Shown here one piece after another: positions 29,601 to 37,598 of a DNA stretch of 64,000 nucleotides. Below the pieces are notes generated by a model. The model was not told the origin of the DNA, searched no databases, and saw only the letters and a list, made by a program, of their open reading frames with translations. The DNA comes from Planosporangium flavigriseum. Its GTDB lineage: Bacteria > Actinomycetota > Actinomycetes > Mycobacteriales > Micromonosporaceae. The translations under genes and the position numbers were made by a program. Within the stretch, counting starts at the first letter, position 1; every line of letters begins with the position of its first letter. The stretch covers positions 1-64,000 of the forward strand of contig NZ_JAATVW010000001.1 of NCBI RefSeq assembly GCF_011947225.1, given 5' to 3'.

Positions 29601-29797
29601 TCCCGCTGTACGACCCGGATGACCCGAAACATCAACGCCTTGCCGACCTCGGCTCTCAGCAGGCCCGCGCGGTTGAGGCAATGGACATCGACGTTCACGC
29701 GAACTTCGTGACACTCCGACGGCAGGTTCGCGCAGCGCTGGCCGCCCATCCTGGCTCAACGGAGATCGGCGCCATCGTGCAGGAGATGCTTAGCTAG
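26696..29797 (+). CDS. Single-polypeptide Type IIG-like restriction-modification enzyme (PD-(D/E)XK nuclease + N6-adenine methylase)
   Basis: The protein has 1,033 residues. The N-terminal nuclease motif RRIDIETGFTVIEVKKSL (about 82-99) has the D...ExK arrangement. A helical connector follows, then the methyltransferase, with motif X-like GEYYTPDWLAERVVD, motif I DPACGSGTF at 370-378, HVVGVDLHPVAVALARVTYL, and the catalytic NPPW at 579-582. The C-terminal third is a target-recognition region (FPQVLFFVED, VEARFVRPVLRGDSLLPYR; ILNSPVLTELVRP), as in Eco57I-type enzymes. No separate specificity or restriction gene is present, consistent with Type IIG. The start codon is uncertain: ATG at 26696 has no strong ribosome site and residues up to about 28 are poorly conserved in character. 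Confidence 0.85.
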   Translation: MVASDHHVDDPPIRRRRAEDDETHHGLPISLRTILGRLANRSRPRSEATLQADIRQLLLNGDFGLGDDDLDVDLETQVGDGRRIDIETGFTVIEVKKSLAGAGSARSAERQLAGYLQARSGQTGQRYVGVLTDGMQWRAYHLVGDGLSQVTRHDLTSAHSSGLDLLFWLEGVLATRQGIPPTPAEIARRLGADSTSHALDRAALAALYDEHADAASVKLKRELWAQLLRSALGTQFVDDKELFIEHTLMMNSASIIAHLVVGFDVMSGPPANLLSGQRFDQAGIGGVVEHDFFDWTIEVPGGAPFVLALTRRLARFDWSQVQHDVLKTLYESIIGAETRKRMGEYYTPDWLAERVVDATVTEPLRQRVLDPACGSGTFLFHAVRRYLNAADQAGVPLTEALTGLSDHVVGVDLHPVAVALARVTYLLAIGRDRLNNPSRGPVSIPVYLGDSVQWQERIDLFTEEHLKIRTGVETNAVVEALQFPEHLLNNASQFDRLVTSLSALAAKPHERRTRSALTALLDRLAIDEQDRPLIAETFSVMSDLHDEDRNHIWNYYIRNLARPVWLAMQANRVDVLVGNPPWLSYRHMSAEMQSVFRTLSRDRGLWHGNQFATHQDLSALFVARTIQQYLKVDGSFGFVMPNAALDGDYFSGFRYGWYSDPVEPTAVAFTHSWDLRRLRPHLFPQGAGVVFGRRTTTTRRRALPSTTERWSGKLPPGAQSWQHIEPCVWREDAELAAGGDTLDKSPYEPRFSSGANIFPQVLFFVEDAPAGPLGRPAGFREVRSARSSYEKAPWRSLPGVEGMVEARFVRPVLRGDSLLPYRILRAREAVLPLVGSRLIDIDDPELERHPGLEEWWRRVEDLWTTHRSSVRLTLAEQLDYRHKLTAQIPAPPLRVAYGKAGMHVAAAVVNDPDTIIEHALYFCTVASRAEGNYLCAILNSPVLTELVRPLMSYGKDERDVSKHLWRLPIPLYDPDDPKHQRLADLGSQQARAVEAMDIDVHANFVTLRRQVRAALAAHPGSTEIGAIVQEMLS

Positions 29798-29805
29798 GCC
29801 CAGGC

Positions 29806-30009
29806 TCAGCGGAGGTCGAACTCGCCCCGTCGTACACCGTCGACAAAAGCGGCCCACTCGCCGCCAGCGAACATCAGCACCGGACCTGACTGGTCCTTGG
29901 AGTCTCGGACCGCCACGTCCTGATCCAGGAACGCGACCTCGACGCACTGGCCGTTATTCGTCGACCGCGTGCTCTTTCGCCACACGGTGCGGGACAGATC
30001 GGGGTTCAC
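29806..30009 (-). CDS. DUF397 protein
   Basis: This 67-residue protein (GTG at 30009; VNPDLSRTVWRKSTRSTNNG) has the full DUF397 pattern: WRKSTRS, CVEVAFL, VAVRDSKD, GPVLMF and WAAFVDGVRRGEFD. It overlaps the upstream XRE gene by 56 nt, the usual arrangement of XRE-DUF397 pairs in actinomycetes, such as those next to bld-type regulators. DUF397 partners are thought to bind or antagonise the XRE protein. It is convergent with the Type IIG-like gene, with 8 nt between. Confidence 0.9.
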   Translation of the reverse strand: MNPDLSRTVWRKSTRSTNNGQCVEVAFLDQDVAVRDSKDQSGPVLMFAGGEWAAFVDGVRRGEFDLR

Positions 30010-30877
30010 GATGTGCTCCGTCAGCTTCGGCGTACTGGCGAGCCACGGCCGCGATCAGCTTGACAGACTCCTGCTTGCTGAGCGCGGTCGCCCTCATGTG
30101 GTTGTAGACCACGCTACACCGGCGCAGATCGTCAGCCTTTTCCATATACAGGTTGCCCGCCTGCCCCTCGACGTACGCGACCGGTGAGTGCATCCGCTCG
30201 TCGAAGTCGAAGATCGTCAGCGACCCACGAACTCCCGGATAGCCACCGTGCGAGAGCGGAACCACCTGCAACGTCATCTCCCTGGCCATCGCCACCAGGC
30301 GCTTGAGCTGAGCGGCCATCACCGCCTTGCCGCCGACCTCGCGGTACAGCACCGCCTCGTCAAGGATCACCCACAGCTCCGGCGAATCCTCCTCGAGTAC
30401 CCGCTGCTGCCGCTCCATGCGTAGCTTGACCTGCCGCTCGACCTGCTCCTCGGTCAGCCCAAGCTCGCACGTCTCCGCGATGGCGCGAGCATAATCCTCG
30501 GTTTGCAGCAGACCGTAGATCACCATCGGCTCGAATACCTGGATCCGGGTCGCCGCGCTCTCCATCCCGAGGAAGGTCGCGAACGGCGCGGGCACCTGAC
30601 CGAACGTCTTCCACCAGCCGCGCTGCTTGCCCAGCCGTTGAAGCTCCAGCAGTGAGTCACGCACTTCGGCGTCGCTCACGCCGTACACATCGAGCATGAG
30701 CAGCAACTCGGCGCGCACGATCCCCACGTCGCCGGCCTCGATCTTCTGGACCTTGCTGACGGAGCAGCCGAGCCGGTCGGCGATCTGCGCCTGCGAGATG
30801 CCGGCTGAGTCGCGAAGGCGAGCGAGCTGCTCCCCGAGCTGCCACCGCGGAATTGTCGGCCCGATCGGTTTCGGCAT
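29954..30877 (-). CDS. XRE-family regulator with DUF5753 domain
   Basis: This 307-residue protein starts ATG at 30877 after GGAGAGG. The HTH_31/XRE domain lies at about 12-68 (LGEQLARLRDSAGISQAQIA and DRLGCSVSKVQKIEAG). DUF5753 covers about 100-285 (PAPFATFLGMESAATRIQVF, IYGLLQTEDYARAIAE, RQQRVLEEDSPELWVILDEA, YNHMRATALSKQES). This family of actinobacterial regulators controls development or secondary metabolism together with DUF397 partners. The pair here may act on its own promoter and on the divergent small genes at 31030-31534. Confidence 0.92.
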   Translation of the reverse strand: MPKPIGPTIPRWQLGEQLARLRDSAGISQAQIADRLGCSVSKVQKIEAGDVGIVRAELLLMLDVYGVSDAEVRDSLLELQRLGKQRGWWKTFGQVPAPFATFLGMESAATRIQVFEPMVIYGLLQTEDYARAIAETCELGLTEEQVERQVKLRMERQQRVLEEDSPELWVILDEAVLYREVGGKAVMAAQLKRLVAMAREMTLQVVPLSHGGYPGVRGSLTIFDFDERMHSPVAYVEGQAGNLYMEKADDLRRCSVVYNHMRATALSKQESVKLIAAVARQYAEADGAHREPRSVPHRVAKEHAVDE

Positions 30878-31029
30878 TGACCTCTCCCCTCCCCGGATCG
30901 AGCGCCAGTCTCATCGATCGCCATCATGACCACAAGCCCGATTGCGCAAACTTACGACATAACGTTGACGGCCGCTGAGAAGCGGGTGCAACCTTGCCGC
31001 GGGTTCACGGCAGTCGAAGGGAGTCGACG

Positions 31030-31266
31030 GTGGACGATGACGGCCACAGTCCCGAAAGACAGCGGCGGCGGCTCACCGTGCCGCTCAGTTCGATGGCGTC
31101 CGAATCGGACATCCTGAAAGCGCGCCGCCTGCTCGTCGTTCACCGGCCGCGTGCTTTCGTCCGGCAGCTGTGCACCGGCTGCGGCAAGGCATGGCCGTGC
31201 CTGGACACCCTCTACGCGTGGGCGGTCACTGGCGCTGAGCCCATAGACCCGGATTCTCTGCCGTGA
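31030..31266 (+). CDS. Small CxxCGxxWPC protein
   Basis: This 78-residue protein starts at a GTG at 31030 with GAAGGGAG 7 nt upstream. Its only recognisable feature is CTGCGKAWPC near residue 52, a knuckle-like cysteine set, followed by LDTLYAWAV. The gene 20 bp downstream carries the same motif. It is divergent from the XRE/DUF397 pair, a setting in which such short cysteine proteins recur in Micromonosporaceae. No function can be assigned. Confidence 0.6.
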   Translation: MDDDGHSPERQRRRLTVPLSSMASESDILKARRLLVVHRPRAFVRQLCTGCGKAWPCLDTLYAWAVTGAEPIDPDSLP

Positions 31267-31285
31267 GCTGCGGGCGCTGACCGGG

Positions 31286-31534
31286 ATGGGCGTATACCAG
31301 TCCCAGGCGGTTGCGTTCGCGCGGTACGCGACGGCCCAGGTGGCGTACCACGAGCAGGTCGTCGCGCGGCATCAGATCGACGGCACCGGGTGCTGCCGAT
31401 GGTGTGGTCGCGTGTGGCCGTGCGACCAACTCCGGCACGCCCGGCAGATGGTCGACCATTTCAGCCAGTGGGCTCTGACGGACGAGCCGGCCCGGGGAAC
31501 GATGCTCGTGCGACCCTACGTCTCTGGCAAGTGA
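31286..31534 (+). CDS. Small CxxCGxxWPC protein, second copy
   Basis: This 82-residue protein starts ATG at 31286. It has an N-terminal helix (QAVAFARYATAQVAYHEQVV), then CCRWCGRVWPCDQLRHARQM with the same CxxCGxxWPC knuckle as the preceding gene, and a short tail. The two are probably co-transcribed (20 bp apart). Apart from the motif they are not obviously similar. No function can be assigned; metal binding is an inference from the cysteines. Confidence 0.6.
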   Translation: MGVYQSQAVAFARYATAQVAYHEQVVARHQIDGTGCCRWCGRVWPCDQLRHARQMVDHFSQWALTDEPARGTMLVRPYVSGK

Positions 31535-31551
31535 CCAACGAGGAAGGGAAG

Positions 31552-31961
31552 CTACCCGACACAGTGAGGCGGCTCGATCGGAATATCCGCATGGATTGCG
31601 TACACCCCGAGCCACCACGCGAACAGTGCGTCAAGAATCGAGAGTAGGACGAGGAACCGGGCGGCGGCACGCAACGGGCCGGATCCCCTGCGGTACCCGG
31701 CTACGCCAGCACGGCGGCCACCACGACAAGGACCGCGCCGACAACCGACAAGGGCAACGCGTACGCAGGCATGGCAGCGGTGATGGGGTGGAACAGATGC
31801 TCGCACTGCCGCCGACAGAGGTCGTCGACATGGTCAGCCGCCGCGATGGCGACGCCGGTCGCGGCGAGCCCGGCGGCGGAGGCGACGGCTCCCGCCGCTA
31901 GCCAGCGGCCGGCACGCCGAGCCGGACGGGCCGGCGTGGATAGTTCAGGTACCGCGGTCAC
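31552..31961 (-). pseudogene. Small membrane protein, frameshifted
   Basis: The minus-strand frame from the GTG at 31961 gives a two-helix N-terminal half (LAAGAVASAAGLAATGVAIA; ALPLSVVGAVLVVVAAVLA), then a TAG. The adjacent frame, without a start, continues with GYRRGSGPLRAAARFLVLLS and ILDALFAWWLGVYAI, ending at 31552. Adding one base just before the TAG joins the halves into one four-helix protein of about 136 residues. The alternative is two unrelated fragments. Function unknown. Confidence 0.5.
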
Positions 31962-32034
31962 GGGGAGATGCCCCTGCCAGTTCGGCTCGGCGCAGACGAT
32001 GCGAATTGTCGTACGCCGCCGCTAGCCGCCAGCC

Positions 32035-32414
32035 ATGTTCGCTCGCGCGGGTGTCCAGGTTGCTGATGTCGACGCATCGCTCGCCTTCTACCTGCGCGTC
32101 TTCGCGCCACTCTGGATGCGGGAAGCGATGCGCATTCCGCATGACGGGTCCTTCGTCGTGGGTATCACCGGCCCTGATGGCGTCCCGGGCTTCTGGCTCG
32201 GCCCCGCCACGGGCCCTGAGACGCGGGAGCTGCACGTGCCTTCCGCGCCGGCGACCGCGCGGCCGTCGAGGCTGTTCACGCAGCAGCTGTGACCGCCGAC
32301 GCAGAGGTGCTACACGGCCCGCGTGAATGGCCTGAGTATCACGCGGGCTACTACGGCGTGTTCCTGCACGACCTCGACGGACACAACGTCGAAGCCGTCC
32401 ACCACGGGCAATAG
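32035..32414 (+). pseudogene. Glyoxalase/VOC-superfamily protein, frameshifted
   Basis: The first frame (ATG at 32035) gives VQVADVDASLAFYLRVFAPL, then GVPGFWLGPATGPETRELHV, and then runs into an early stop. From there the next frame reads AFRAGDRAAVEAVHAAAV, PREWPEYHAGYYGVFLHDLD and GHNVEAVHHG before a TAG at 32412. Both halves are exact parts of one VOC protein; one missing base near 32238 (GTGCC for GTGGCC) explains the break. Either a recent pseudogene or a sequencing error. Confidence 0.8.
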
Positions 32415-32483
32415 CCCCCCGGACACAAAGGAGGCGGCACTGTGACCGGCCAGTCGAATGACACAACGAAGTGCAACGCCCCA

Positions 32484-32489
32484 TAGACT
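32484..32489 (+). promoter_or_regulatory. -10 element of a leaderless promoter
   Basis: TAGACT lies exactly 6 nt before the ATG at 32496, and no ribosome binding site is present. Confidence 0.4.
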
Positions 32490-32495
32490 CTCGCC

Positions 32496-32798
32496 ATGGA
32501 TTCAGCATCACCGGAAGAATTGCGTTTCGAGTACTGCTCCGACGTGGACGGTGTCCGCTTTATCGTGGTTGACGACGGCGCGACCAACCTCAGCGGCTGG
32601 CGTGTCGAAGTCAAGGACTGTAACGGAAACGTCCGACTAAACCGGTTCGAGCGCCACACGGTCTGGGGCGTTCTGGGCAGCTGGAACTTCCTGGGATACG
32701 GCGAAAAATGCACAGCCTGGGCGGCAGTGGCCGACCATGGCGAGCAGGCGGTCGTGCTTCTCGCACCCGATGGTCGCCGGGTCGTCCTCGGCGCGTAG
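32496..32798 (+). CDS. Hypothetical 100-residue protein
   Basis: It starts ATG at 32496 (MDSASPEELRFEYCSDVDGV) with a TAGACT box 6 nt upstream and no ribosome site, so it is probably leaderless. The sequence is strand-rich with three tryptophans (GWRVEVKDCNGNV, HTVWGVLGSWNFLGYGEKC, VVLLAPDGRRVVLG) and looks like a small soluble beta domain. I do not recognise the family. It lies among pseudogenes between the XRE locus and the Type I operon. Confidence 0.5.
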   Translation: MDSASPEELRFEYCSDVDGVRFIVVDDGATNLSGWRVEVKDCNGNVRLNRFERHTVWGVLGSWNFLGYGEKCTAWAAVADHGEQAVVLLAPDGRRVVLGA

Positions 32799-33083
32799 GA
32801 GAACTGAGGACCTGAGCGACCAGACCTATCGGGTTGTCGTCACCCGCGACGGCCATAAGTGGTGTGTGAGAATCCCGCCCTACCCGGTGCGCAACGGGTA
32901 CCACGGAGGCGAACCGCCGAGCCAACGGTCGCTGCCCGACCCCGAAATACCACTGCAGGTCCCCGCTGATCGTGGATCATCAATGATCCTCAAGAACGCA
33001 GCAAGAGTAGCTGGTTCCCTACGTGGCATTTTCTCCACCTGTTCGAATCATCGACGGAGCCGAGTACAGATCGTCCTCAATCC
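32799..33083 (+). other. Gap with a possible HicB-like remnant
   Basis: No intact gene is seen. The plus-strand frame at 32812 reads LSDQTYRVVVTRDGHKWCVR, which resembles the first strand pair of HicB-type antitoxins, but the similarity is lost after about 25 residues and there is no good start. Toward 33083 the DNA is AT-richer. Confidence 0.25.
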
Positions 33084-36000
33084 CTACGCGGCGGGCGACC
33101 ATTCCTCTGCGAAGGTCTCCATCTGGCGCAGGACGAGATCGATAGCGACCGGTGCGGCGTCCGGCGGATAGCCGTGTACCGCGAGCAGCCGCTTGATCCT
33201 TGAGCGGAGCTTGGCTCGGACGTCGTCGCGCGACATCCAGTCGACGGTCACGGACTGACGGACCGACTTGACCAAATCGCGAGCGATATCGGCGAGCACG
33301 CCCTCGCTCATCTCCTGCACGGCCGCCTCGTTCTGCGCCACCGCGTCGTAGAAGGCCAACTCGTCCTCGGTCAACGCCGGGCTAAACCGCTGGCCGCGGT
33401 TGGCGTCGGCGCTGACCTCCTTGGCCATCTTCACCAGCTCGGCGATGATCTCGGCGGAGGTGAGGTGCTGGTTGGTGTAGCGGCGCATCAGCTCCACAAG
33501 CCGGGCCGAGAAGCTCTCCTGGCGCACGACGTTGTGGCGGGTCACCTTGCGCATGGTCTGCTCGATAGCCCGGCGCAGCGCCTCGATCGCCAGGTGGGGC
33601 GTCTTCGAGGCGCGCAACTGCTCCAGGTACGCATCGTCCAGGTGGGACAGGTCGGGCCGCTCGATGCCCGCAGCCGCGTAGATGTCGGTGACCCCGCTGG
33701 CCTCGATGACGCCGGCCGTCAACTGCTTCAGGTACAGGGCGATCTCGGCCGGGATAGGCAGGCCGCGGGAGCGCCGGTCCTCCACGTCGTATTTGGCCAT
33801 CCAGACCCGTACTTCCTGGAAGAACGCGATGTCGTCACGCAGGTCGTTGATGTGGCCGCTGCTGGCGCACAGCGCGTAGAGCCGGTCAAGTCGGGCTGCG
33901 GCCTGCCGGAACCGCTCGGCGAGCGTGGGCTCCTCTACCGGATCGACCTGGTTCTCCGTGATGCTGGGGTCGCGCAGGTAGTTGATGGTGCCAAGGACGG
34001 CGTTCCGGTAGCTGTGCTTACCGCCGGCCGAGAGGACGGCCCGCCAGTCGTACCCGCGCAGGATCGTGCCGCAGATGACCTGGTGCTGGTCGCGGAGCAG
34101 GCTCACCAGTTCCTCGGTGTCGCGCCCCATGGGTTTGCTGTTCTGGTCGTTCTCCGTGTACTCGGCCAGGGCCTCGTGCAGGTTCTGGGTGAGCGGGGCG
34201 TAGCCGACGAGCAGGCCGTCCTGCTTGGCGCGGAAGGTGCGGTTGACCCGGGCAAGCGCCTGCATCAGCCCGGCGCCGCGCATCGGCTTGTCGAGGTACA
34301 TGGTGTGCAGCGGCGGCGCATCGAAGCCGGTGAGCAGCATCGACTGCACGATGATCAGTTCAAGTTCGTCATCCGGGTCGACCGCCCGGTTGTGCACCGC
34401 CTTGGTCTGCGACGGCCGGCGTACGTGCTTGCGGATGTGCTTCTCGTCGGTCGGGCCGCCCGTGTACACGACCTTGATCTTGCCCTTGTCGTCGGCGTCG
34501 TCGTGCCAGTCGGGACGAAGGGCGATGATCTCCTCGTACAGGCGGGCGCAGATGTCCCGGGTAGCGCAGACAACCATCCCCTTACCCGGGCCACCGATGT
34601 ACTTGCGCATCTGTTCCGACCGCGCCTCCCAATGCTCGACCAGGTCGGCGGCGAGGGTCTTGAGCCGGGCCGGGGCGCCGTAGATCTCGTTCATCACCGC
34701 GACGGTGCGCTGGATGCGCGCTTTCTCGGCGTCGTCGAGCCCGGAGGTGACTGTGTCGGCCCGCTCGTCGATCGCCTCCGGGGCCACGCCTTCCGGCAGG
34801 TCGACCGGGATGAGCCGGCTCTCGTGGTAGACGCGTACGGTGGCGCCGTCGTCGACGGCCCGGGTCAGGTCGTAGATGTCGATGTACTCGCCGAAAACGT
34901 CACGGGTGTTGCGGTCGGCCTGCGAGATCGGCGTACCGGTGAACGCGATCAGCGTGGCGTGCGGCAGCGCGTCGCGCAGGTGCCGGGCGTACCCGTCGAG
35001 GCTGTCGTAGTGACTGCGGTGCGCTTCGTCGACGATGACGATGACGTTGCGCCGGTCGGACAGCAGCGGGTGGTTTCGGCCCGCTTCCTTCTCTTCCTTG
35101 GTACGGCCGAACTTCTGGAGCGTGGTGAAGATGATGCCGCCCACGTTCCGGTTGGCCAGTTCGGCGCGCAGCGTGTCCCGGCTGTTCGCCTGGACCGGCT
35201 GCTCCGGCAGCAATTCACTGCCGGCGAAAGCCGAGAAGAGCTGGTCGTCGAGGTCCGTGCGGTCGGTGATCACGACGATCGTCGGGTTGCCCAGGCTCGG
35301 GTGGCTGGCGATCTGGAAGGAGTAGAGCTCCATCTCCATCGACTTGCCGGAGCCCTGGGTGTGCCAGACCACGCCCGCCTTACCGTCGCTGCGGGTCGCC
35401 TCAACCGTTTTGCGCACCGCCTTCTCCACGGCGAAGTACTGGTGCGGCTTGGCGATCCGCTTGACCGGGTGGCCCTTGATCTCGCCGAAGGCGATGTAGC
35501 CGCGCAGCAGGTCGAGGAAGCGACGCGGGTCGAACAGCCCGTAAAGCGCGAGGTTGAGCGCGAGATCCTCGCTGCTCTTCGCCGGCTGCGGCACCGGCTC
35601 GCCGTCTTCCTTGACGTTCCACGGCGCGAAGTGTTCGAACGGGGTGAACGCGGTGCCGTAGCGGGCGGTGATGCCGTCGGAGACGACGCAGACCGCGTTG
35701 GCCCGGAAGGCCAACGGCAGCTCCTCGACGTACGTGCTGATCTGCTGGTGGGCACCCTGAAGGTCGGCGTACGCATCGCCGGCCTTCTTCAACTCGACCA
35801 GGCCGACCGGCAGGCCGTTGAGGTAGGAGACGACGTCGAAGCGCCGCTTATGGTCGCCATCGACCACCATCACCTGGTTGACCGCGAGAAAGTCGTTGGC
35901 GCTTTCGTCGCGGAAGTCGACCACCCTGATGGTCGGGTTGTGCTCGGCTCCATGCTCGTCGGTGTAAACGACCGAACGGATACCCTTGGTGATGAGGCCG

Positions 36001-36272
36001 TGCAGCCGGTGGTTTTCGGCGAAGGCGTCGCGCGACTTGGCGCTCATCACCTCGGCGACCGCTTCGTCCACTGCGGGCGGAGGAAGCTGCGGGTTGAGCC
36101 GGGCAACCGCATCACGCAGCCGGCCCGGGAGGATCATCTCGGACCACGACTCGCGCTCGCCGGTCCCCGGCGCGATTGAGGAGCCGGGTACGGGTTCCCA
36201 GCCCAACTCGCCGAGCGCGTCGAGCGCGAAGGCCTCCCAGTCCGCTTCGGACATGTCCCGGTTCGGGCTCAC
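33084..36272 (-). CDS. hsdR: Type I restriction enzyme, R subunit (HsdR)
   Basis: The protein has 1,062 residues. The N-terminal nuclease domain carries RRFDVVSYLNGLPVGLVELK (D...ELK) at about 150-172. The SF2 translocase has Walker A HTQGSGKS at about 308, the DEAD-box variant VDEAHRSH near 413, and motif VI ARVNRTFR. A helical C-terminal domain for M/S contact follows (LAFYDAVAQNEAAV...). It translocates DNA and cleaves unmethylated targets. The GTG at 36272 overlaps the stop of the Fic gene (GTGA) and has GAGGAG upstream, so the two are translationally coupled. It is the last gene of the five-gene operon. Confidence 0.95.
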   Translation of the reverse strand: MSPNRDMSEADWEAFALDALGELGWEPVPGSSIAPGTGERESWSEMILPGRLRDAVARLNPQLPPPAVDEAVAEVMSAKSRDAFAENHRLHGLITKGIRSVVYTDEHGAEHNPTIRVVDFRDESANDFLAVNQVMVVDGDHKRRFDVVSYLNGLPVGLVELKKAGDAYADLQGAHQQISTYVEELPLAFRANAVCVVSDGITARYGTAFTPFEHFAPWNVKEDGEPVPQPAKSSEDLALNLALYGLFDPRRFLDLLRGYIAFGEIKGHPVKRIAKPHQYFAVEKAVRKTVEATRSDGKAGVVWHTQGSGKSMEMELYSFQIASHPSLGNPTIVVITDRTDLDDQLFSAFAGSELLPEQPVQANSRDTLRAELANRNVGGIIFTTLQKFGRTKEEKEAGRNHPLLSDRRNVIVIVDEAHRSHYDSLDGYARHLRDALPHATLIAFTGTPISQADRNTRDVFGEYIDIYDLTRAVDDGATVRVYHESRLIPVDLPEGVAPEAIDERADTVTSGLDDAEKARIQRTVAVMNEIYGAPARLKTLAADLVEHWEARSEQMRKYIGGPGKGMVVCATRDICARLYEEIIALRPDWHDDADDKGKIKVVYTGGPTDEKHIRKHVRRPSQTKAVHNRAVDPDDELELIIVQSMLLTGFDAPPLHTMYLDKPMRGAGLMQALARVNRTFRAKQDGLLVGYAPLTQNLHEALAEYTENDQNSKPMGRDTEELVSLLRDQHQVICGTILRGYDWRAVLSAGGKHSYRNAVLGTINYLRDPSITENQVDPVEEPTLAERFRQAAARLDRLYALCASSGHINDLRDDIAFFQEVRVWMAKYDVEDRRSRGLPIPAEIALYLKQLTAGVIEASGVTDIYAAAGIERPDLSHLDDAYLEQLRASKTPHLAIEALRRAIEQTMRKVTRHNVVRQESFSARLVELMRRYTNQHLTSAEIIAELVKMAKEVSADANRGQRFSPALTEDELAFYDAVAQNEAAVQEMSEGVLADIARDLVKSVRQSVTVDWMSRDDVRAKLRSRIKRLLAVHGYPPDAAPVAIDLVLRQMETFAEEWSPAA

Positions 36273-37312
36273 AACTCCTCCTTGCGGTTTCGTCTGCTGT
36301 GCTTGGCGGCAAGGTAGGCGTTCACGGCCTTGCGGGAACTGCGCCAGATGCCGTCGGACCCTTGCACGGCGTCCAGCCGTCCGCGCCGGGCGGCGTGCCG
36401 CAGTGCCGTCAGGCTGACGTCCTTGGTCGCGAGGGCCGCCAGCGGCACCAACCGGACCGGACCGGCCACGTTCGGCACGATGAACCGGTTGAGGTTGTCG
36501 TACATGGCGCGGGCGATGAGTTCACCCAGCGCGCCGTGGTCACCCGCGTCCGCCCGTTGCAATGCGGCCAGATAGGCGTCCCGCTGCCGTTTGAAGATGA
36601 TCACGGGCGGATAGCCGAGGCGCACCAGGATCAGGTTGAGCAGCAGCCGGCCGGCGCGACCGTTGCCGTCGAGAAACGGGTGGATCCGCTCGAACTCGTT
36701 GTGCAGTCGGGCGAGTTCCTCGGGAAGTGGCCGTTCGAGGGTCGCTGCCGTCCGGACCCGTTCGCCGGTCTCGCAGACGTTGTCAATCCACCCGTCGACG
36801 CGGGCGGGCACCAGCGGCCAGGCCGGCGGGTTCATGCCGGCGGAGAACGGGTGAATGTCGTGCTCGCGGAAGTTGCCCGGCCCTTCCCGGTCGGTGGCGT
36901 CCGGATGTGGCGCCACGTCCCACACCGGGGTCATGGCCGTGAGGTGCACTCGACGTACCTCACTGACGTTGACGAGCCGGCCGTCGTGCCACCCGTCCGG
37001 TTCCAGCGCCTGGCTGTAGACCCACTGCGCTGCGTCGGCGTATCCGCGTACCTCGTTGTACTCCCGCAGCGACTTCGCCCCGACCGCCCGGCCCCGGCCA
37101 AGGAGGGCCTGTACCTCGCGGAGGACGAGGGTGTTGCCCTCCAACGCGGTGGAGTGGTGTGCCTCCTGGTGCCAGATGTCGTCCCAGATGGCCTGGGCTT
37201 CCTTGGGAAGCGGCAGGCCGCCGAGCCGCTGGTTGAGTTCAGCCAACGCCCGGTCCAGGCGCTCATAGACACTGGCCCTGCTGGGGCGACCCCGACCGGC
37301 CACGTGCGGCAC
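36269..37312 (-). CDS. Fic-domain protein (class II, putative AMP-transferase) within the Type I operon
   Basis: The protein is about 347 residues from the GTG at 37312 (GGAG 4 nt upstream); a GTG at 37303 is also possible. The complete Fic motif HPFLDGNGRAGR lies near residue 210, with the inhibitory-helix motif STALEGN at about residue 54, which defines N-terminally self-inhibited class II Fic proteins. FPLPKEAQ-like helices precede it, and the C-terminal part (LATKDVSLTALRHAARRGRL, WRSSRKAVNAYLAAK) looks like a winged-helix DNA-binding domain. All active-site residues are intact, so it should transfer AMP (or another nucleotide) to a protein hydroxyl. It lies between hsdS and hsdR; a regulatory or back-up toxin role is an inference. 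Confidence 0.88.
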   Translation of the reverse strand: MPHVAGRGRPSRASVYERLDRALAELNQRLGGLPLPKEAQAIWDDIWHQEAHHSTALEGNTLVLREVQALLGRGRAVGAKSLREYNEVRGYADAAQWVYSQALEPDGWHDGRLVNVSEVRRVHLTAMTPVWDVAPHPDATDREGPGNFREHDIHPFSAGMNPPAWPLVPARVDGWIDNVCETGERVRTAATLERPLPEELARLHNEFERIHPFLDGNGRAGRLLLNLILVRLGYPPVIIFKRQRDAYLAALQRADAGDHGALGELIARAMYDNLNRFIVPNVAGPVRLVPLAALATKDVSLTALRHAARRGRLDAVQGSDGIWRSSRKAVNAYLAAKHSRRNRKEEL

Positions 37313-37336
37313 CTCTCTCCTGGTAGCGATAGGGGC

Positions 37337-37382
37337 GAACAATTTGGTATAGGAAGATGCTAGCTAATTGTTCTTACCAAAT
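37337..37382 (-). promoter_or_regulatory. Interleaved inverted repeats upstream of the Fic gene
   Basis: Two inverted-repeat pairs share one 46-bp stretch: GAACAATT (37337-37344) with AATTGTTC (37366-37373), and ATTTGGTA (37342-37349) with TACCAAAT (37375-37382). The stretch is AT-rich and lies 25-70 nt before the chosen Fic start, in the 286-bp gap between hsdS and the Fic gene. It looks like a promoter with an operator, perhaps bound by the Fic protein itself. Confidence 0.5.
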
Positions 37383-37598
37383 CTGTCCGATACTCGGTCG
37401 CTGCGGGTTGACGGAATGGCGCCGGAGCCTACCCGGCTCGACTCGCCGCAAGTCTGAAGCGTGGCCCGTCGGAAGGCGACGTAGCGCCAGCCTGGAGGAG
37501 GCGTGCGCCGATGAGAAGTCGTCGACGGACAGGGCTCTGGGCTCCGACGGCGACGTCGCTCGACGTCGCCGCATGACAGTCAGCGACCCGGACGGATC

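Noticed and set aside
32812-32940. HicB antitoxin gene
   Set aside because: Only about 20 residues resemble HicB, there is no start codon and no HicA partner; kept only as a possible remnant.
33465-36179. A 904-codon open frame opposite hsdR
   Set aside because: Antisense shadow; hsdR has all helicase and nuclease motifs, the opposite frame has none.
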